64,000 nucleotides of DNA from Rhizobium sp. EC-SD404 (GTDB taxonomy: Bacteria; Pseudomonadota; Alphaproteobacteria; Rhizobiales; Rhizobiaceae). The notes under the pieces are model-generated. The model saw only the letters and a program-made list of their open reading frames with translations, made no database searches and was not told the origin of the DNA. Location of the stretch: assembly GCF_902498825.1 (NCBI RefSeq), contig NZ_LR701459.1, positions 1,904,414 through 1,968,413 of the forward strand. Direction: 5' to 3'. This document shows, one piece after another, positions 19,573 through 27,874 of the stretch (position 1 is its first letter; each line of letters begins with the position of its first letter). The position numbers and the translations under genes were made by a program.

Positions 19573-20814
19573 ATGGCAGTGGTGTCGCCGGCTGTAGCTG
19601 CGCGCGGTCTACCGGACCGTACATTGTTTGCGCTGGCCATCCTCAATTTCTTTCTGGCAGACGCGCGCGACGGCCTTGGGCCGTTTCTCGACGCCTTCCT
19701 GGCGACCAACGGCTGGTCGCCATTGGCTCTCGGTTTCATTGCAACGGTCGGCGGAATCATCGGCTTGCTGGTGACGCCTCTCTTTGGTGCCGTGGTCGAC
19801 GGTTCGAAGTACAAGCGGGCGCTGATCGTCGGTCCCGTACTGCTCGTCACCGCAGCCGCTCTGGTGACGCTGATCTTCCCGCAGCCAGCGGTCGTCTGGG
19901 TCGGCCAGGTCGGCACGGCGGTGGTGGGCGCGATCATCGGGCCGGCCCTGATGGGTCTTACGCTGGGACTGGTGGGTGAGCGGCTCTTCCCGCGCCAGGT
20001 ATCGCGCAACGAATTCTGGAACCACCTCGGCAATTTCGCTTCCCTTTTTGCGGTCTTCGTCATCGTTTCGGCGTTCGGCGAAAACGGCGTCATCTGGCTG
20101 ATGATCGCCACCGCGATTGGAGCGATTCTGGCGATCGCCTTCATCGACCCGAACCGGATCGATCACGACGTGGCACGCGGATTGACCAAGAAGGACGAGG
20201 GAAAAGAAGGGCCGTCTGGCTATAAAGTGCTGATCAGCACGCCCGGATTGATCCTGATCGCGCTCATTCTCCTCATATTCCATTTCGGCAACGCGCCGAT
20301 GAGCAGACTGATCGCTCAGGAATTCGCAATCGAACTTGGCACGCCATTCAGAACCACGGCCCTCATCACAGGCGTCGCACAATTGACAATGGTCGCTGTC
20401 GCAGCGGCAACGCCGTTTCTCATTCGTCGTTTCGGATTGACGCCGATCTTCATCGTCGCGCTCTGCGCCTTGCCGCTGCGGGGGTTCATCGCCGGGACAT
20501 TCTCCGACTTTTCCGCGATCTATCCGATCCAGATGCTGGACGGCATCGGCGCCGGATTGCTTGGAATCCTGACGCCCGTAGCGGTGGAACGCCTGATGAG
20601 CGGCACCGGCCGTTTCAATGTCGGCTTGGCGGCGGTGATGACGGTGCAGGGGGTTGGTGCATCGCTGAGCAACGTTGTCGCCGGCACGCTCGTCACCTGG
20701 GGCGGCTACAGCCTTTCGCATTACGTCGGCGGTGGCGTTGCGGTTATCGCTGCTGTTCTGTTCCTCGTCTTCCGCAAACAGATCGTGCAGGAAGAGGTGG
20801 GATCGGCGCCTTAA
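19573..20814 (+). CDS. Major facilitator superfamily transporter
   Basis: 413 residues with about twelve hydrophobic segments in the usual 6+6 arrangement. A charged cytoplasmic loop between the halves contains [19 protein letters not shown] (about residues 194-212). The loop 2-3 motif is partial ([11 protein letters not shown]). The start ATG 19573 has GAGG about eight bases upstream. Substrate is unknown; no regulator or biosynthetic gene adjoins it. It overlaps the convergent bpt stop by four bases. Family-level call only. Confidence 0.85.
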   Translation: MAVVSPAVAARGLPDRTLFALAILNFFLADARDGLGPFLDAFLATNGWSPLALGFIATVGGIIGLLVTPLFGAVVDGSKYKRALIVGPVLLVTAAALVTLIFPQPAVVWVGQVGTAVVGAIIGPALMGLTLGLVGERLFPRQVSRNEFWNHLGNFASLFAVFVIVSAFGENGVIWLMIATAIGAILAIAFIDPNRIDHDVARGLTKKDEGKEGPSGYKVLISTPGLILIALILLIFHFGNAPMSRLIAQEFAIELGTPFRTTALITGVAQLTMVAVAAATPFLIRRFGLTPIFIVALCALPLRGFIAGTFSDFSAIYPIQMLDGIGAGLLGILTPVAVERLMSGTGRFNVGLAAVMTVQGVGASLSNVVAGTLVTWGGYSLSHYVGGGVAVIAAVLFLVFRKQIVQEEVGSAP

Positions 20815-21560
20815 GCTCGAAACGGTTCCCAGCCGCGCGCGCCCAGATGTTCCTGCGGCAGGAACTTCGTCTTGTAATCCATCTTCCGCGACCCGGCGAC
20901 CCAGTAGCCGAGATAGACATGCGGCTGGCCGCGCTGACGCGTCCGCGCGATGTGGTCGAGGATCATGAAACTGCCGAGCGAGCGATCGTGATGCTCGGGA
21001 TCGTAAAAGGAATAGACCATCGACATGCCGTCGCCCATGACGTCCGAGAGCGCCACGGCGACGAGTGGGCCGGTTGACTTGCCGGTGATGCGGCTGTCGG
21101 CGTCGGCAATGCGGTATTCGATGATCTTCGTCTCGACATGGCTGTCTTCAACCATCATGGCGTAGTCGAGCACGGTCATGTCCGACATGCCGCCCTTCCG
21201 ATGCCGGGCGTCGAGATAATCCCGAAACAGCGAATACTGTTCGCTCGACGGTTCTGCCGGATATTCGATCGCGATGAGGTCGGAGTTGCGCTGGAGAACG
21301 CGACGCATGGAGCGCGACGGCTGGAACTGATCGACCAAGATGCGGACCGAGATGCAGGCGCGGCACGTCTCGCAAGCGGGGCGATAGGCAATGTTCTGCG
21401 AACGCCTGAAGCCGCCTTGCGTCAGCAGGTCGTTGAGATCGCTTGCCTTTTCGCCGACGAGGTGCGTGAACACCTTCCGCTCGAACTGGCCTTCAAGATA
21501 AGGGCAAGGCGAGGGGGCCGTGAGAAAGAATTGCGGAGACTGGACGGGATGGCTTGTCAT
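20811..21560 (-). CDS. bpt: Aspartate/glutamate leucyltransferase Bpt
   Basis: 249 residues of the ATE family. It moves leucine from Leu-tRNA to proteins with N-terminal Asp or Glu, marking them for ClpAP through the N-degron pathway. The N-terminal cysteine-rich region [18 protein letters not shown] (about residues 62-79) and the C-terminal GNAT-like part with [17 protein letters not shown] (about 215-231) are diagnostic. The start [14 protein letters not shown] at 21560 fits the family; the longer form from 21611 is rejected. It overlaps the convergent transporter gene by four bases. High confidence. Confidence 0.92.
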   Translation of the reverse strand: MTSHPVQSPQFFLTAPSPCPYLEGQFERKVFTHLVGEKASDLNDLLTQGGFRRSQNIAYRPACETCRACISVRILVDQFQPSRSMRRVLQRNSDLIAIEYPAEPSSEQYSLFRDYLDARHRKGGMSDMTVLDYAMMVEDSHVETKIIEYRIADADSRITGKSTGPLVAVALSDVMGDGMSMVYSFYDPEHHDRSLGSFMILDHIARTRQRGQPHVYLGYWVAGSRKMDYKTKFLPQEHLGARGWEPFRA

Positions 21561-21624
21561 CGCACTCGAACGAAGAATCTTCCCCTCATGATCCCTCTTA
21601 CCATGGCGCAAGCTGCGAAAACGT

Positions 21625-21723
21625 CAACTGGATCGTTGAAGACCGATTGCGTCGGCTGCCTGCTGGAAGGAAAGGGGCGCGGTGCGCTCAGTATCGACGA
21701 GCCCGAGTGCGGGCTCGTCTTTT
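21625..21723 (+). ncRNA. Possible small RNA ending in an intrinsic terminator
   Basis: Between the divergently oriented ends of bpt and the RDD gene, a strong rightward terminator (21696-21723) has no protein gene to serve: the nearest plus-strand gene ends almost 900 bases upstream. A short plus-strand transcript including the purine-rich stretch GGAAGGAAAGGGG (21665-21677) is therefore plausible. The 5' end shown is a guess, because no clear promoter is visible. The arrangement resembles compact alphaproteobacterial sRNAs such as the suhB/MmgR family, but identity was not established. Confidence 0.3.
21696..21723 (+). terminator. Strong intrinsic terminator (plus strand)
   Basis: A perfect ten-base-pair stem GACGAGCCCG / CGGGCTCGTC with an AGTG loop, followed by TTTT. 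On the minus strand the same hairpin sits about 20 bases after the RDD stop, but is preceded rather than followed by a U/A run, so it is best oriented for plus-strand RNA. Confidence 0.72.
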
Positions 21724-21738
21724 CATGTGGGTCGTAGG

Positions 21739-22224
21739 TCAGCGAAGCGCGCTGGTGCGGAGCACGACGGTGCCGAGCAGCATGTCGTGAACCAGCCGCT
21801 TGCGGTCGAGAAAGAGGCTCGCCAGCAGGATCAGCGGCGTCAGAATGACGTTGCCGGCCCAGAAGACCACGGCATGCACCATGGCCAGCATCGTATCGAC
21901 CGGACGCCCGTCGGTGCGGGCGACCATGATGCCCATCAACCGCATGCCGGGCGTTGCCTGGTTCGGTCCGCCCATGGTGAAGCCCACGTAGGGCAGGGCG
22001 ACGAGAGCGAAGAGCACGCCATAAAGTGCCCAGCCAAGACCAAGCGTCAGGAGGCCAATGAAAAACACGATGACCGCGACGGGAATGCTGAGCAAAAGAA
22101 TGATCGTGTAATCGATGCAGAAAGCCAGCATGCGCCGGGTGCGCACGCCTTCGTAGGAACGCCAGTCGTCCAGTGCGCCGGTCTGCAGCGGTACGGCTTC
22201 GTCAATATGGGCCTGCGTCGTCAT
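21739..22224 (-). CDS. RDD family membrane protein
   Basis: 161 residues. The RDD signature is present: an N-terminal arginine-rich element RTRRMLAFCIDYTIIL (about residues 28-43) leading into the first helix, and the second segment with GMRLMGIMV and a C-terminal acidic-basic motif LFLDRKRLVHDML (about 138-150). Three or four transmembrane helices are expected. The family has no single assigned role; some members act as Na+/H+ antiporters or affect envelope processes. It lies downstream of hemB on the same strand with about 100 bases between. Family call is firm, function unknown. Confidence 0.85.
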   Translation of the reverse strand: MTTQAHIDEAVPLQTGALDDWRSYEGVRTRRMLAFCIDYTIILLLSIPVAVIVFFIGLLTLGLGWALYGVLFALVALPYVGFTMGGPNQATPGMRLMGIMVARTDGRPVDTMLAMVHAVVFWAGNVILTPLILLASLFLDRKRLVHDMLLGTVVLRTSALR

Positions 22225-22327
22225 CGTCCAATCCGTCCTCGTTCACACCCTAACCGGGCACACCCCTTATCGGGCAGCACTGATGTGGGGAGGGCGGTGG
22301 CCTTATTCAACGAGTTGCGAAATCACG

Positions 22328-23374
22328 TCATCGCCGCGCCAAGAGCGTCGCGACTTCCGGTGCAAAATAGGTGAGGATTCCGTCGCAACCGGCGCGTTTG
22401 AAGGCGAGCAGGCTTTCCAGCATCACCTTTTCGCCGTCGATCCAGCCATTGGCAGCCGCAGCCCGGATCATCGAATATTCGCCCGATACCTGGTAGGCGA
22501 AGGTCGGCATGGCGAACGCATCCTTCAGCCGCGCGATGATGTCGAGATAGGGCTGGCCCGGTTTCACCATCAGCATGTCGGCGCCTTCCTCGACGTCGAG
22601 CGCTGCCTCGCGCACCGCCTCGTCGCTGTTCGCTGGATCGATATAGTAGGTGCGCTTGTCGCCCTTCAGCAATCCGCCTGTACCGATCGCCTCGCGGTAG
22701 GGTCCGTAATAAGCGGAGGCGAATTTCGTCGCATAGGACATGATCCCCACATTCTGGTGCCCGGCTTCGTCAAGCGCGCGGCGGATGGCGCCGATGCGCC
22801 CATCCATCATGTCGGATGGTGCAATGATGTCGGAACCGGCATCGGCCTGGATCACGGCCGCTTGCGCGATCTGCGACACGGTATCGTCGTTGAGGATCTG
22901 ACCGTCCTTGAGGATGCCGTCATGGCCGTGGCTGGTGAAGGGATCGAGCGCCACGTCGGTGATGATCCCGATATGCGGCACCGCCTTCTTGATGGCCCGC
23001 GTCGCCTCGTTGATCAGATTGTCGCTCGCCAGGCTGTGCGAACCCGTCTCGTCGCGACGATCCATGGAGATGTTCGGAAAAGTGGCGAGCGCCGGAATGC
23101 CGAGATCGGCGGCGCGCTTGGCTTCTTCCACGGCCATGTCGACCGTCAGGCGTTCCACGCCCGGCATGGCGTCGATGCTTTCGCGACGGTTTTCGCCGGA
23201 GATCAGGAAGATCGGCCAGATCAGATCGTCCACCGTCAGCCGGTTCTCCTGCACAAGGCGGCGGGTCCAGTCTGCCTTGCGGTTGCGGCGCATGCGCCGA
23301 TGGCCGGTGATGTCGTCGACCACGTTCGTGCCGGCCTGGTGACCTGTACCGGGGGAGGTGACGTGCCTGTTCAT
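22328..23374 (-). CDS. hemB: Delta-aminolevulinic acid dehydratase (porphobilinogen synthase)
   Basis: 348 residues. It condenses two 5-aminolevulinate molecules to porphobilinogen in heme synthesis. Both active-site lysine regions are visible: SYATKFASAYYGPYREA (about residue 215) and DMLMVKPGQPYLD (about 270). The metal-binding region SHGHDGIL lacks the cysteines of zinc-dependent enzymes (it has the aspartate-type residues), so a magnesium-dependent enzyme is likely, as in other alphaproteobacteria. The start at 23374 is preceded by AGGAG at seven bases; the longer form from 23434 is not needed. Confidence 0.94.
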   Translation of the reverse strand: MNRHVTSPGTGHQAGTNVVDDITGHRRMRRNRKADWTRRLVQENRLTVDDLIWPIFLISGENRRESIDAMPGVERLTVDMAVEEAKRAADLGIPALATFPNISMDRRDETGSHSLASDNLINEATRAIKKAVPHIGIITDVALDPFTSHGHDGILKDGQILNDDTVSQIAQAAVIQADAGSDIIAPSDMMDGRIGAIRRALDEAGHQNVGIMSYATKFASAYYGPYREAIGTGGLLKGDKRTYYIDPANSDEAVREAALDVEEGADMLMVKPGQPYLDIIARLKDAFAMPTFAYQVSGEYSMIRAAAANGWIDGEKVMLESLLAFKRAGCDGILTYFAPEVATLLARR

Positions 23375-23514
23375 GGCCGGCTCCTGGGTGCGATTGTGAG
23401 CTTCTGGCAGCGGATGCTGCGGCTGGCCGGGCATAGCACAGCCGCAATCGCGCCACTACCCGCATGGCATTGCGCCTTGAGCGTCTCGATGTCGCGTGGC
23501 ACACACGGGCGACG

Positions 23515-23973
23515 ATGAATGACGGAAATCAGACGATGCTGCTTGAGAGCGATGCGCGACCGAGGGAAACGCTGACCTTCCGGCTGTTCAACATCTTCCA
23601 GCGGCTGGTTGCGATCGGCGCGCTGGTGTCGGCATTGCATTACTGGGCGTTGTTGTCCGGCCTTTATGGCGGCGAACTTTGGCGTTTCGATCTGATGCCC
23701 ATCCATTGGCGGGTCGCTGCCACCGCGCTTGCGGTTCTCTTTCCGGTGGCAGCCGTCGGCCTCTGGATGCCGGTCTCATGGGGGCCGGTCATTTGGTTCT
23801 GCGCCGCGGCTACCGAGATCGCCATGCATCTCGGCTTCCCATCGCTTTTCGGCCAGAACCTCGTGGTCGTCGCGCTGCACCTCGCGGTCATAGCGATCTA
23901 TGCCGCTTTCCGGGGCGTGCTCTACGTCGAAAAGCTACGCTCACGTCGACCGGTAAGAGTTGATTCACTCTGA
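23515..23973 (+). CDS. Small membrane protein, DUF6163-like
   Basis: About 152 residues with four hydrophobic segments (about residues 30-50, 70-90, 95-112 and 115-135) and a basic C-terminus EKLRSRRPVR. It matches my memory of the DUF6163 proteins that sit beside hemB in rhizobia, but I could not verify that. Three starts are possible (23464, 23515, 23536); none has a clear ribosome-binding site, and 23515 is a compromise. The gene is divergent from hemB and precedes ldtR. Function unknown. Confidence 0.65.
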   Translation: MNDGNQTMLLESDARPRETLTFRLFNIFQRLVAIGALVSALHYWALLSGLYGGELWRFDLMPIHWRVAATALAVLFPVAAVGLWMPVSWGPVIWFCAAATEIAMHLGFPSLFGQNLVVVALHLAVIAIYAAFRGVLYVEKLRSRRPVRVDSL

Positions 23974-24000
23974 CACACGGAGACGCTTCGGTAAGGCGCT

Positions 24001-24019
24001 GTTAATGCTAGCCTTTAAG
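24001..24019 (+). promoter_or_regulatory. Candidate LdtR operator upstream of ldtR
   Basis: GTTAATGCTAGCCTTTAAG contains TTAA followed directly by TGCTAGCCT (24006-24014). The same nine bases occur upstream of the transpeptidase gene at 24943-24951, also preceded by a TTAA. LdtR is known to bind both its own and its transpeptidase promoters in relatives, so this shared motif is a plausible operator. Assignment is inference. Confidence 0.4.
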
Positions 24020-24106
24020 TCCAATTTTATGGGTATTCGATAGGGTCTCTCCAAGGCGGAAGAAAACAACAGCCGCCAACAGGGATCACGGAGAGGCTCG
24101 AAAACA

Positions 24107-24613
24107 ATGGCACAGGCAAAGCTGCAGTCGAACGAAACGCAGGCCCGCGAAGGTGCTCTTCGCAATCTTTATCTGGAATCGCTCCAGCTCGTGGAGCGTC
24201 TTCACCGCCGTCTGCTCGACGTCATCAAGGATGAGTTCGACCGCAAGGGCCAAAGCGACATCAACGCCGTCCAGGCGCTGCTCCTCTTCAACATCGGCAA
24301 TTCGGAGCTGACCGCAGGCGAGCTTCGCTCACGCGGCTACTATCTCGGTTCCAACGTTTCCTACAATCTCAAGAAGCTGGTCGATCTCGGCTTCATCAAC
24401 CACCAGCGCTCGCGCATCGACCGCCGCTCGGTCCGCGTCAGCCTGACCGACAAGGGCAACGAGATCGCCAAGGTCGTCGGCGCGCTCTACGACCGTCACA
24501 TCGGCTCGATCGAACAGGTCGGCGGCATCGGCACCGACGATTTCGAGAAGATGAACAAGCTGATGCAGCGCCTCGACCGGTTCTGGAACGACCAGATCCT
24601 CTACCGCCTCTAA
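24107..24613 (+). CDS. ldtR: MarR-family transcriptional regulator LdtR
   Basis: 168 residues, a winged-helix MarR-type protein. The recognition region contains LTAGELRSRGYYLGSNVSY (about residues 65-83), and the wing is SRIDRRSVRVSLTDKG (about 104-119). The N-terminus and the segment YLESLQLVERLHRRLLDVI are characteristic of LdtR of Liberibacter and Sinorhizobium, where it controls an L,D-transpeptidase gene and envelope stress tolerance. Here the transpeptidase gene follows on the same strand, supporting that role. The ATG at 24107 follows a 130-base leader containing the candidate operator. Confidence 0.9.
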   Translation: MAQAKLQSNETQAREGALRNLYLESLQLVERLHRRLLDVIKDEFDRKGQSDINAVQALLLFNIGNSELTAGELRSRGYYLGSNVSYNLKKLVDLGFINHQRSRIDRRSVRVSLTDKGNEIAKVVGALYDRHIGSIEQVGGIGTDDFEKMNKLMQRLDRFWNDQILYRL

Positions 24614-25001
24614 GGCGACCTGACCTTCGACCACCTCCGGTCCCGACCTCCGATCGTTGCAGCTTCCCTGCTGTCGCGATCGGGGGTCGCAGGTCGTTTG
24701 AGTTGCAGTCTTGCAACGGCCTTGGTCGCATCGTGCCAGGCCTCGTCCACACCCATTCCCGGCCATTCCTGAAACATGAATTGGCCATATTGCGATGACA
24801 ACTCTCGCGTCCAAGAGGGCAAACGGGGCGATCAAGTCTGCCACGCAGCTCGCCGAAATCCTCAAGTGTCCGTGCTCGCGAATTTGTGATTGCAACCGCA
24901 AGCCGGCAGCTTTTCAGGGTTTCGTTTCATTAACTATACGGGTGCTAGCCTCTGGGCTGTGCGTCAAGAACGTCCCGAATGTGATGGTGTGGTCAATGTC
25001 G
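24614..25001. other. Intergenic region between ldtR and the transpeptidase gene
   Basis: 388 bases without a convincing gene. It begins with an imperfect GC-rich inverted repeat (about 24643-24689) that may end the ldtR message, though no good U-run follows. A minus-strand ORF (24777-24610) is possible but unsupported by a ribosome-binding site. Towards the right are promoter-like TTTTCA-N17-CTATAC (24911-24939) and the TGCTAGCCT element (24943-24951), so this stretch mainly holds the transpeptidase promoter and operator. Confidence 0.5.
24911..24951 (+). promoter_or_regulatory. Candidate transpeptidase promoter with LdtR-like operator
   Basis: TTTTCA (24911-24916), 17 bases, then CTATAC (24934-24939), the latter close to the CTATAT -10 box common in rhizobia. 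The motif TGCTAGCCT (24943-24951), shared with the ldtR upstream region, would fall over the start of transcription, a position suited to repression. Confidence 0.4.
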
Positions 25002-26267
25002 ATGAAAAACGGATCTGAGCGGCTTTCACGCCGTGCTTTTCTTTCCAGCGCAGCCATGGTGGGAGCGACGGCCTTCGCCGGTGCCGCCAGCGCCCAGACG
25101 GTGCTCGACAATATCCTGAACGCGCCCCGGCGCGGCAACTGGGACGACCAGTTCGATGCGCGCGGAACGCGCGGCGTGGAGCAGGTGAGCTCGACGGTTC
25201 CGGTGCTGAGCCCGGACACGGTCAATAACACGAATTTTGCTCTGATCGACTATCAGAACATCGTGCGCAACGGCGGCTGGCCTTACGTGCCCGAAACCCG
25301 CCTGCAGCTCGGCGCGACCGATCCGGCTGTCCAGGCACTGCGTCAGCGCCTCATGGTCTCCGGCGATCTGCCGATGGACGCCGGCATGTCGATGGCCTTC
25401 GATTCCTACGTCGATGGCGCGGTCAAGCGCTTTCAGGCTCGCCACGGCCTTCCGCCGGATGGTGTCATGGGCGAATTGACTTTCAAAGCGCTGAACGTGC
25501 CGGCCGACATCCGTCTTGGCCAGCTCGAAACCAACGTCGTGCGCCTGCAGACGATGGCCGGTGATCTCGGTCCCCGTCACGTCGCGGTCAATATTCCCGC
25601 CGCAGCAATCGAGGCAGTTGAGGGCAACCAGGTCACTTCGCGCCACACGGCCGTGGTCGGAAAGATCGATCGGCAGACGCCGATCCTCACGTCGCAGATC
25701 CACGAGGTCATTCTCAACCCGACCTGGACTGCGCCACGTTCGATCATTGAAAAAGACATCATGCCGCTGATGCGGCAGAACCCGAACTACCTGACGGAAA
25801 ACAGCATCCGCCTGTTCGACGGGCAGGGCAACGAAGTTCCGCCGTCCTCGGTCGACTGGAACGCCGCCAAGGCGCCCAATCTGATGTTCCGGCAGGACCC
25901 GGGCGCGATCAACGCCATGGCCTCGACGAAGATCAACTTCCACAACGAGCATGCGGTCTACATGCACGACACGCCGCAGCAGAACCTGTTCTTCAACGAG
26001 GTTCGCTTCGATTCGTCGGGCTGCGTGCGTGTGCAGAACGTGCGCGACCTGTCGCTCTGGATCCTGCGCGACACGCCGGGCTGGAACCGTCAGCGTATGG
26101 AGCAGGTCATCGCAACGCGCGAGATCAATCCGATTGCCGTCAACAATCCGGTGCCTGTCTATTTCACCTACATCACGGCTTGGGCGACGTCCGACCGCGT
26201 GGTGCAGTTCCGCGACGATATTTACAAGCGAGATGGCGCGCCGGAACTGGCGATGCAGGAAGGCTGA
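25002..26267 (+). CDS. L,D-transpeptidase, YcbB-like, with Tat signal
   Basis: About 421 residues. It forms 3-3 cross-links in peptidoglycan or attaches proteins to it, in the periplasm. Order: twin-arginine signal (SRRAFL at residues 9-14, hydrophobic stretch, cleavage near ASAQ), a peptidoglycan-binding domain (about 105-160, VQALRQRLMVSGDLP), and the YkuD catalytic domain with His in YMHDTP and the nucleophile in SSGCVRVQN (about residue 340). Starts at 24984 and 24996 are also possible; none has a good ribosome-binding site. It follows ldtR, whose homologs regulate this gene (called ldtP elsewhere). A terminator follows at 26294. Confidence 0.88.
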   Translation: MKNGSERLSRRAFLSSAAMVGATAFAGAASAQTVLDNILNAPRRGNWDDQFDARGTRGVEQVSSTVPVLSPDTVNNTNFALIDYQNIVRNGGWPYVPETRLQLGATDPAVQALRQRLMVSGDLPMDAGMSMAFDSYVDGAVKRFQARHGLPPDGVMGELTFKALNVPADIRLGQLETNVVRLQTMAGDLGPRHVAVNIPAAAIEAVEGNQVTSRHTAVVGKIDRQTPILTSQIHEVILNPTWTAPRSIIEKDIMPLMRQNPNYLTENSIRLFDGQGNEVPPSSVDWNAAKAPNLMFRQDPGAINAMASTKINFHNEHAVYMHDTPQQNLFFNEVRFDSSGCVRVQNVRDLSLWILRDTPGWNRQRMEQVIATREINPIAVNNPVPVYFTYITAWATSDRVVQFRDDIYKRDGAPELAMQEG

Positions 26268-26293
26268 TCTTTCCGATCAAGCTTCAATTTCTG

Positions 26294-26323
26294 ATGGCCG
26301 CCGAAAGGCGGCCATTTGCTTTT
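26294..26323 (+). terminator. Intrinsic terminator after the L,D-transpeptidase gene
   Basis: Perfect nine-pair stem ATGGCCGCC / GGCGGCCAT closed by a GAAA tetraloop and followed by TTGCTTTT, 26 bases after the stop codon. Confidence 0.85.
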
Positions 26324-26334
26324 CAGGATGGGAC

Positions 26335-26616
26335 TCAGTGCGGCGACGCCGGAACATTCCGTGTGCGTGCCGCACAAGGTTCGGTCGCGACAAAGCGGCC
26401 GCTCTCCAAGGTCAGAGTGCACGTCACCAGCGATTCGTAGCGAATCAGTGCACGTGCTGACGGGGTAAAAAATTCCACGACGAGCCCGATTATCGTGGCA
26501 ATGATCAACGCTAATGCGCCGAGAAGTGTGGATTTGAGGTAGCATTTCCTACGTATGCGAAAGTACGAGTCATTCAAAGTCTCCGTCCGATCTGCTGTCC
26601 GGCAGACAACACGCAT
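26335..26616 (-). CDS. Possible small membrane-anchored protein (about 93 aa)
   Basis: An open frame in the 500-base gap between two terminators. It encodes a basic N-terminus (RIRRKCYLKS), one strong transmembrane helix (LLGALALIIATIIGLVVEFF) and a short exported tail with two cysteines (LVTCTLTLESGRF, TEPCAARTR). That topology is more ordered than a chance ORF. The start is unsure: ATG 26616 lacks a ribosome-binding site, and a TTG at 26577 with GGAG very close is an alternative. The local base composition is less GC-rich than the surroundings, which could mean foreign origin or simply intergenic drift. No family recognised. Confidence 0.42.
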   Translation of the reverse strand: MRVVCRTADRTETLNDSYFRIRRKCYLKSTLLGALALIIATIIGLVVEFFTPSARALIRYESLVTCTLTLESGRFVATEPCAARTRNVPASPH

Positions 26617-26724
26617 CATCGGGAGACCGTTCCAAGGCGCAACCTGCCTTCGATTCAATCCAACGCGATCAAGCCGCTCATGCTCAACAAAACCTTAATT
26701 CGGCGGCAGGCGGATTGAACGAAA

Positions 26725-26751
26725 AAGGGCGCCTGCGTTTGCGGCGCCCTT
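26725..26751 (-). terminator. Terminator of the dioxygenase gene (possibly bidirectional)
   Basis: Nine-pair stem AAGGGCGCC / GGCGCCCTT with a nine-base loop. On the minus strand it is followed by TTTTTC and lies about 25 bases past the dioxygenase stop. A TTC/TTTC tail on the plus strand could also stop opposing RNA. Confidence 0.8.
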
Positions 26752-26776
26752 CTTTCATCGGGGATTTAGTTTCGGC

Positions 26777-27748
26777 CTACCAGCGATCGAGACCGAGCAG
26801 CTTGCGGCCGAGCGGGTTGAGTTCGGCGATAGCGTTCTGCTTCTCCAGTTCGCGCGGATCGCCGGGGAAGGGGTTGCCCTTCGGCGCTTCGCGCTCCTGC
26901 CAAAGACGGATCCGCTCTTCGCGCACCGCATCGTTGTCGAAATTGCCGGGGAACATGGAGATGTATTGTGCCATGCGCACGCGGTTTTCCGAGCGATTCG
27001 GTCGCACGCCGTGGGCAAGCAGCGAGTTGAAGATGAGCAGGTCGCCCGGCTCCATGTCGATATTGATGATGTCGTAGCCGGTGGTATCGGGCTTGAAGGG
27101 GTTGCGGTCTTCCGGCTGGCGGTCGCACCATTCTTCGAGCTCCGCAAAGAGATCCGGCACGCACTGGAAGCCGCCCGTTTCCTTGTCCTGCTTGGCGAGC
27201 GAAAGCACGCCCTGCACGCTGATGGGGAAGGGCCGCACCGACGTGTCGACGTCGAAATGGATGAAGCCGTTTTCCTGCTGGGCGGCACGCGCTGCCTTGT
27301 TCGGCGGATTGAGGTTGGCGCGGTCGATCGCGACCCACAGGTTCTCACGGTCCCAGATGTCGACGAAGGCATCGTAGACGCGCTGGGTCTGGCGATTATT
27401 CCAGAGCGTCTGGTGGTTGTAGACTTCCACCATGCCGGCGTTGTTCAGTTCCTTCATCTTGTATTCGCGCAGCTGCGGCTTGTACCAGGTTGACGGGTCG
27501 TGACGATCCATCTCCTGAAACTCCCACAACATATCGATGACCGCGTCGCACTGTTCCTTGGGAACGGCACCGCGCACGATGACGTAGCCGCGGGTCGTCC
27601 AGTGCTTCCAGTCGTCATCTGAAAGGACGCGAAGCGGCAGGGTTTTTTCGATGTCCTTGAGCTGAGTCGTGACGCCCATGGCCTGGGGGTGATCGCCGTG
27701 GCCATCGTCTTCTTCGACGGCCGGCTGCTTCAGGGCTGCTTGGTTCAT
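26777..27748 (-). CDS. Phytanoyl-CoA dioxygenase family protein (Fe(II)/2-oxoglutarate oxygenase)
   Basis: 323 residues. The double-stranded beta-helix iron site is visible: the HxD pair in FIHFDVD (about residue 162) and the distal His in LLAHGVRPNRSENR (about residue 243), with the arginine that would hold 2-oxoglutarate following it. Such enzymes hydroxylate small molecules or acyl compounds. It does not show the ectoine hydroxylase signature, and the substrate is unknown. The start at 27748 has GGGAGGGAG upstream. It is divergent from an AraC-family gene 126 bases away that probably regulates it, so a substrate-responsive catabolic function is likely. A terminator follows. Confidence 0.85.
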   Translation of the reverse strand: MNQAALKQPAVEEDDGHGDHPQAMGVTTQLKDIEKTLPLRVLSDDDWKHWTTRGYVIVRGAVPKEQCDAVIDMLWEFQEMDRHDPSTWYKPQLREYKMKELNNAGMVEVYNHQTLWNNRQTQRVYDAFVDIWDRENLWVAIDRANLNPPNKAARAAQQENGFIHFDVDTSVRPFPISVQGVLSLAKQDKETGGFQCVPDLFAELEEWCDRQPEDRNPFKPDTTGYDIINIDMEPGDLLIFNSLLAHGVRPNRSENRVRMAQYISMFPGNFDNDAVREERIRLWQEREAPKGNPFPGDPRELEKQNAIAELNPLGRKLLGLDRW

Positions 27749-27874
27749 GGTCTCCCTCCCATCGAGTCAACATGATGACGATGGCGAGAGATTACGCGGT
27801 CCACCAAACGCATGTTGTCGTGTTCTGGCCGATTCTGGTAGGATACTGGCGTCGCTTGAGAGGAGGGCGCGTTT

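Noticed and set aside
24610..24777. Minus-strand frame between ldtR and the transpeptidase (starting MFQEWPGMGVDEAW)
   Set aside because: The first 25 residues look plausible, but there is no ribosome-binding site, the stop overlaps the ldtR end, and the C-terminal half is charged filler. Left as unproven.
26777..27748. Ectoine hydroxylase (EctD) for the dioxygenase
   Set aside because: The iron-site motif FIHFDVD and surroundings do not match the EctD signature, and no ectoine genes adjoin.
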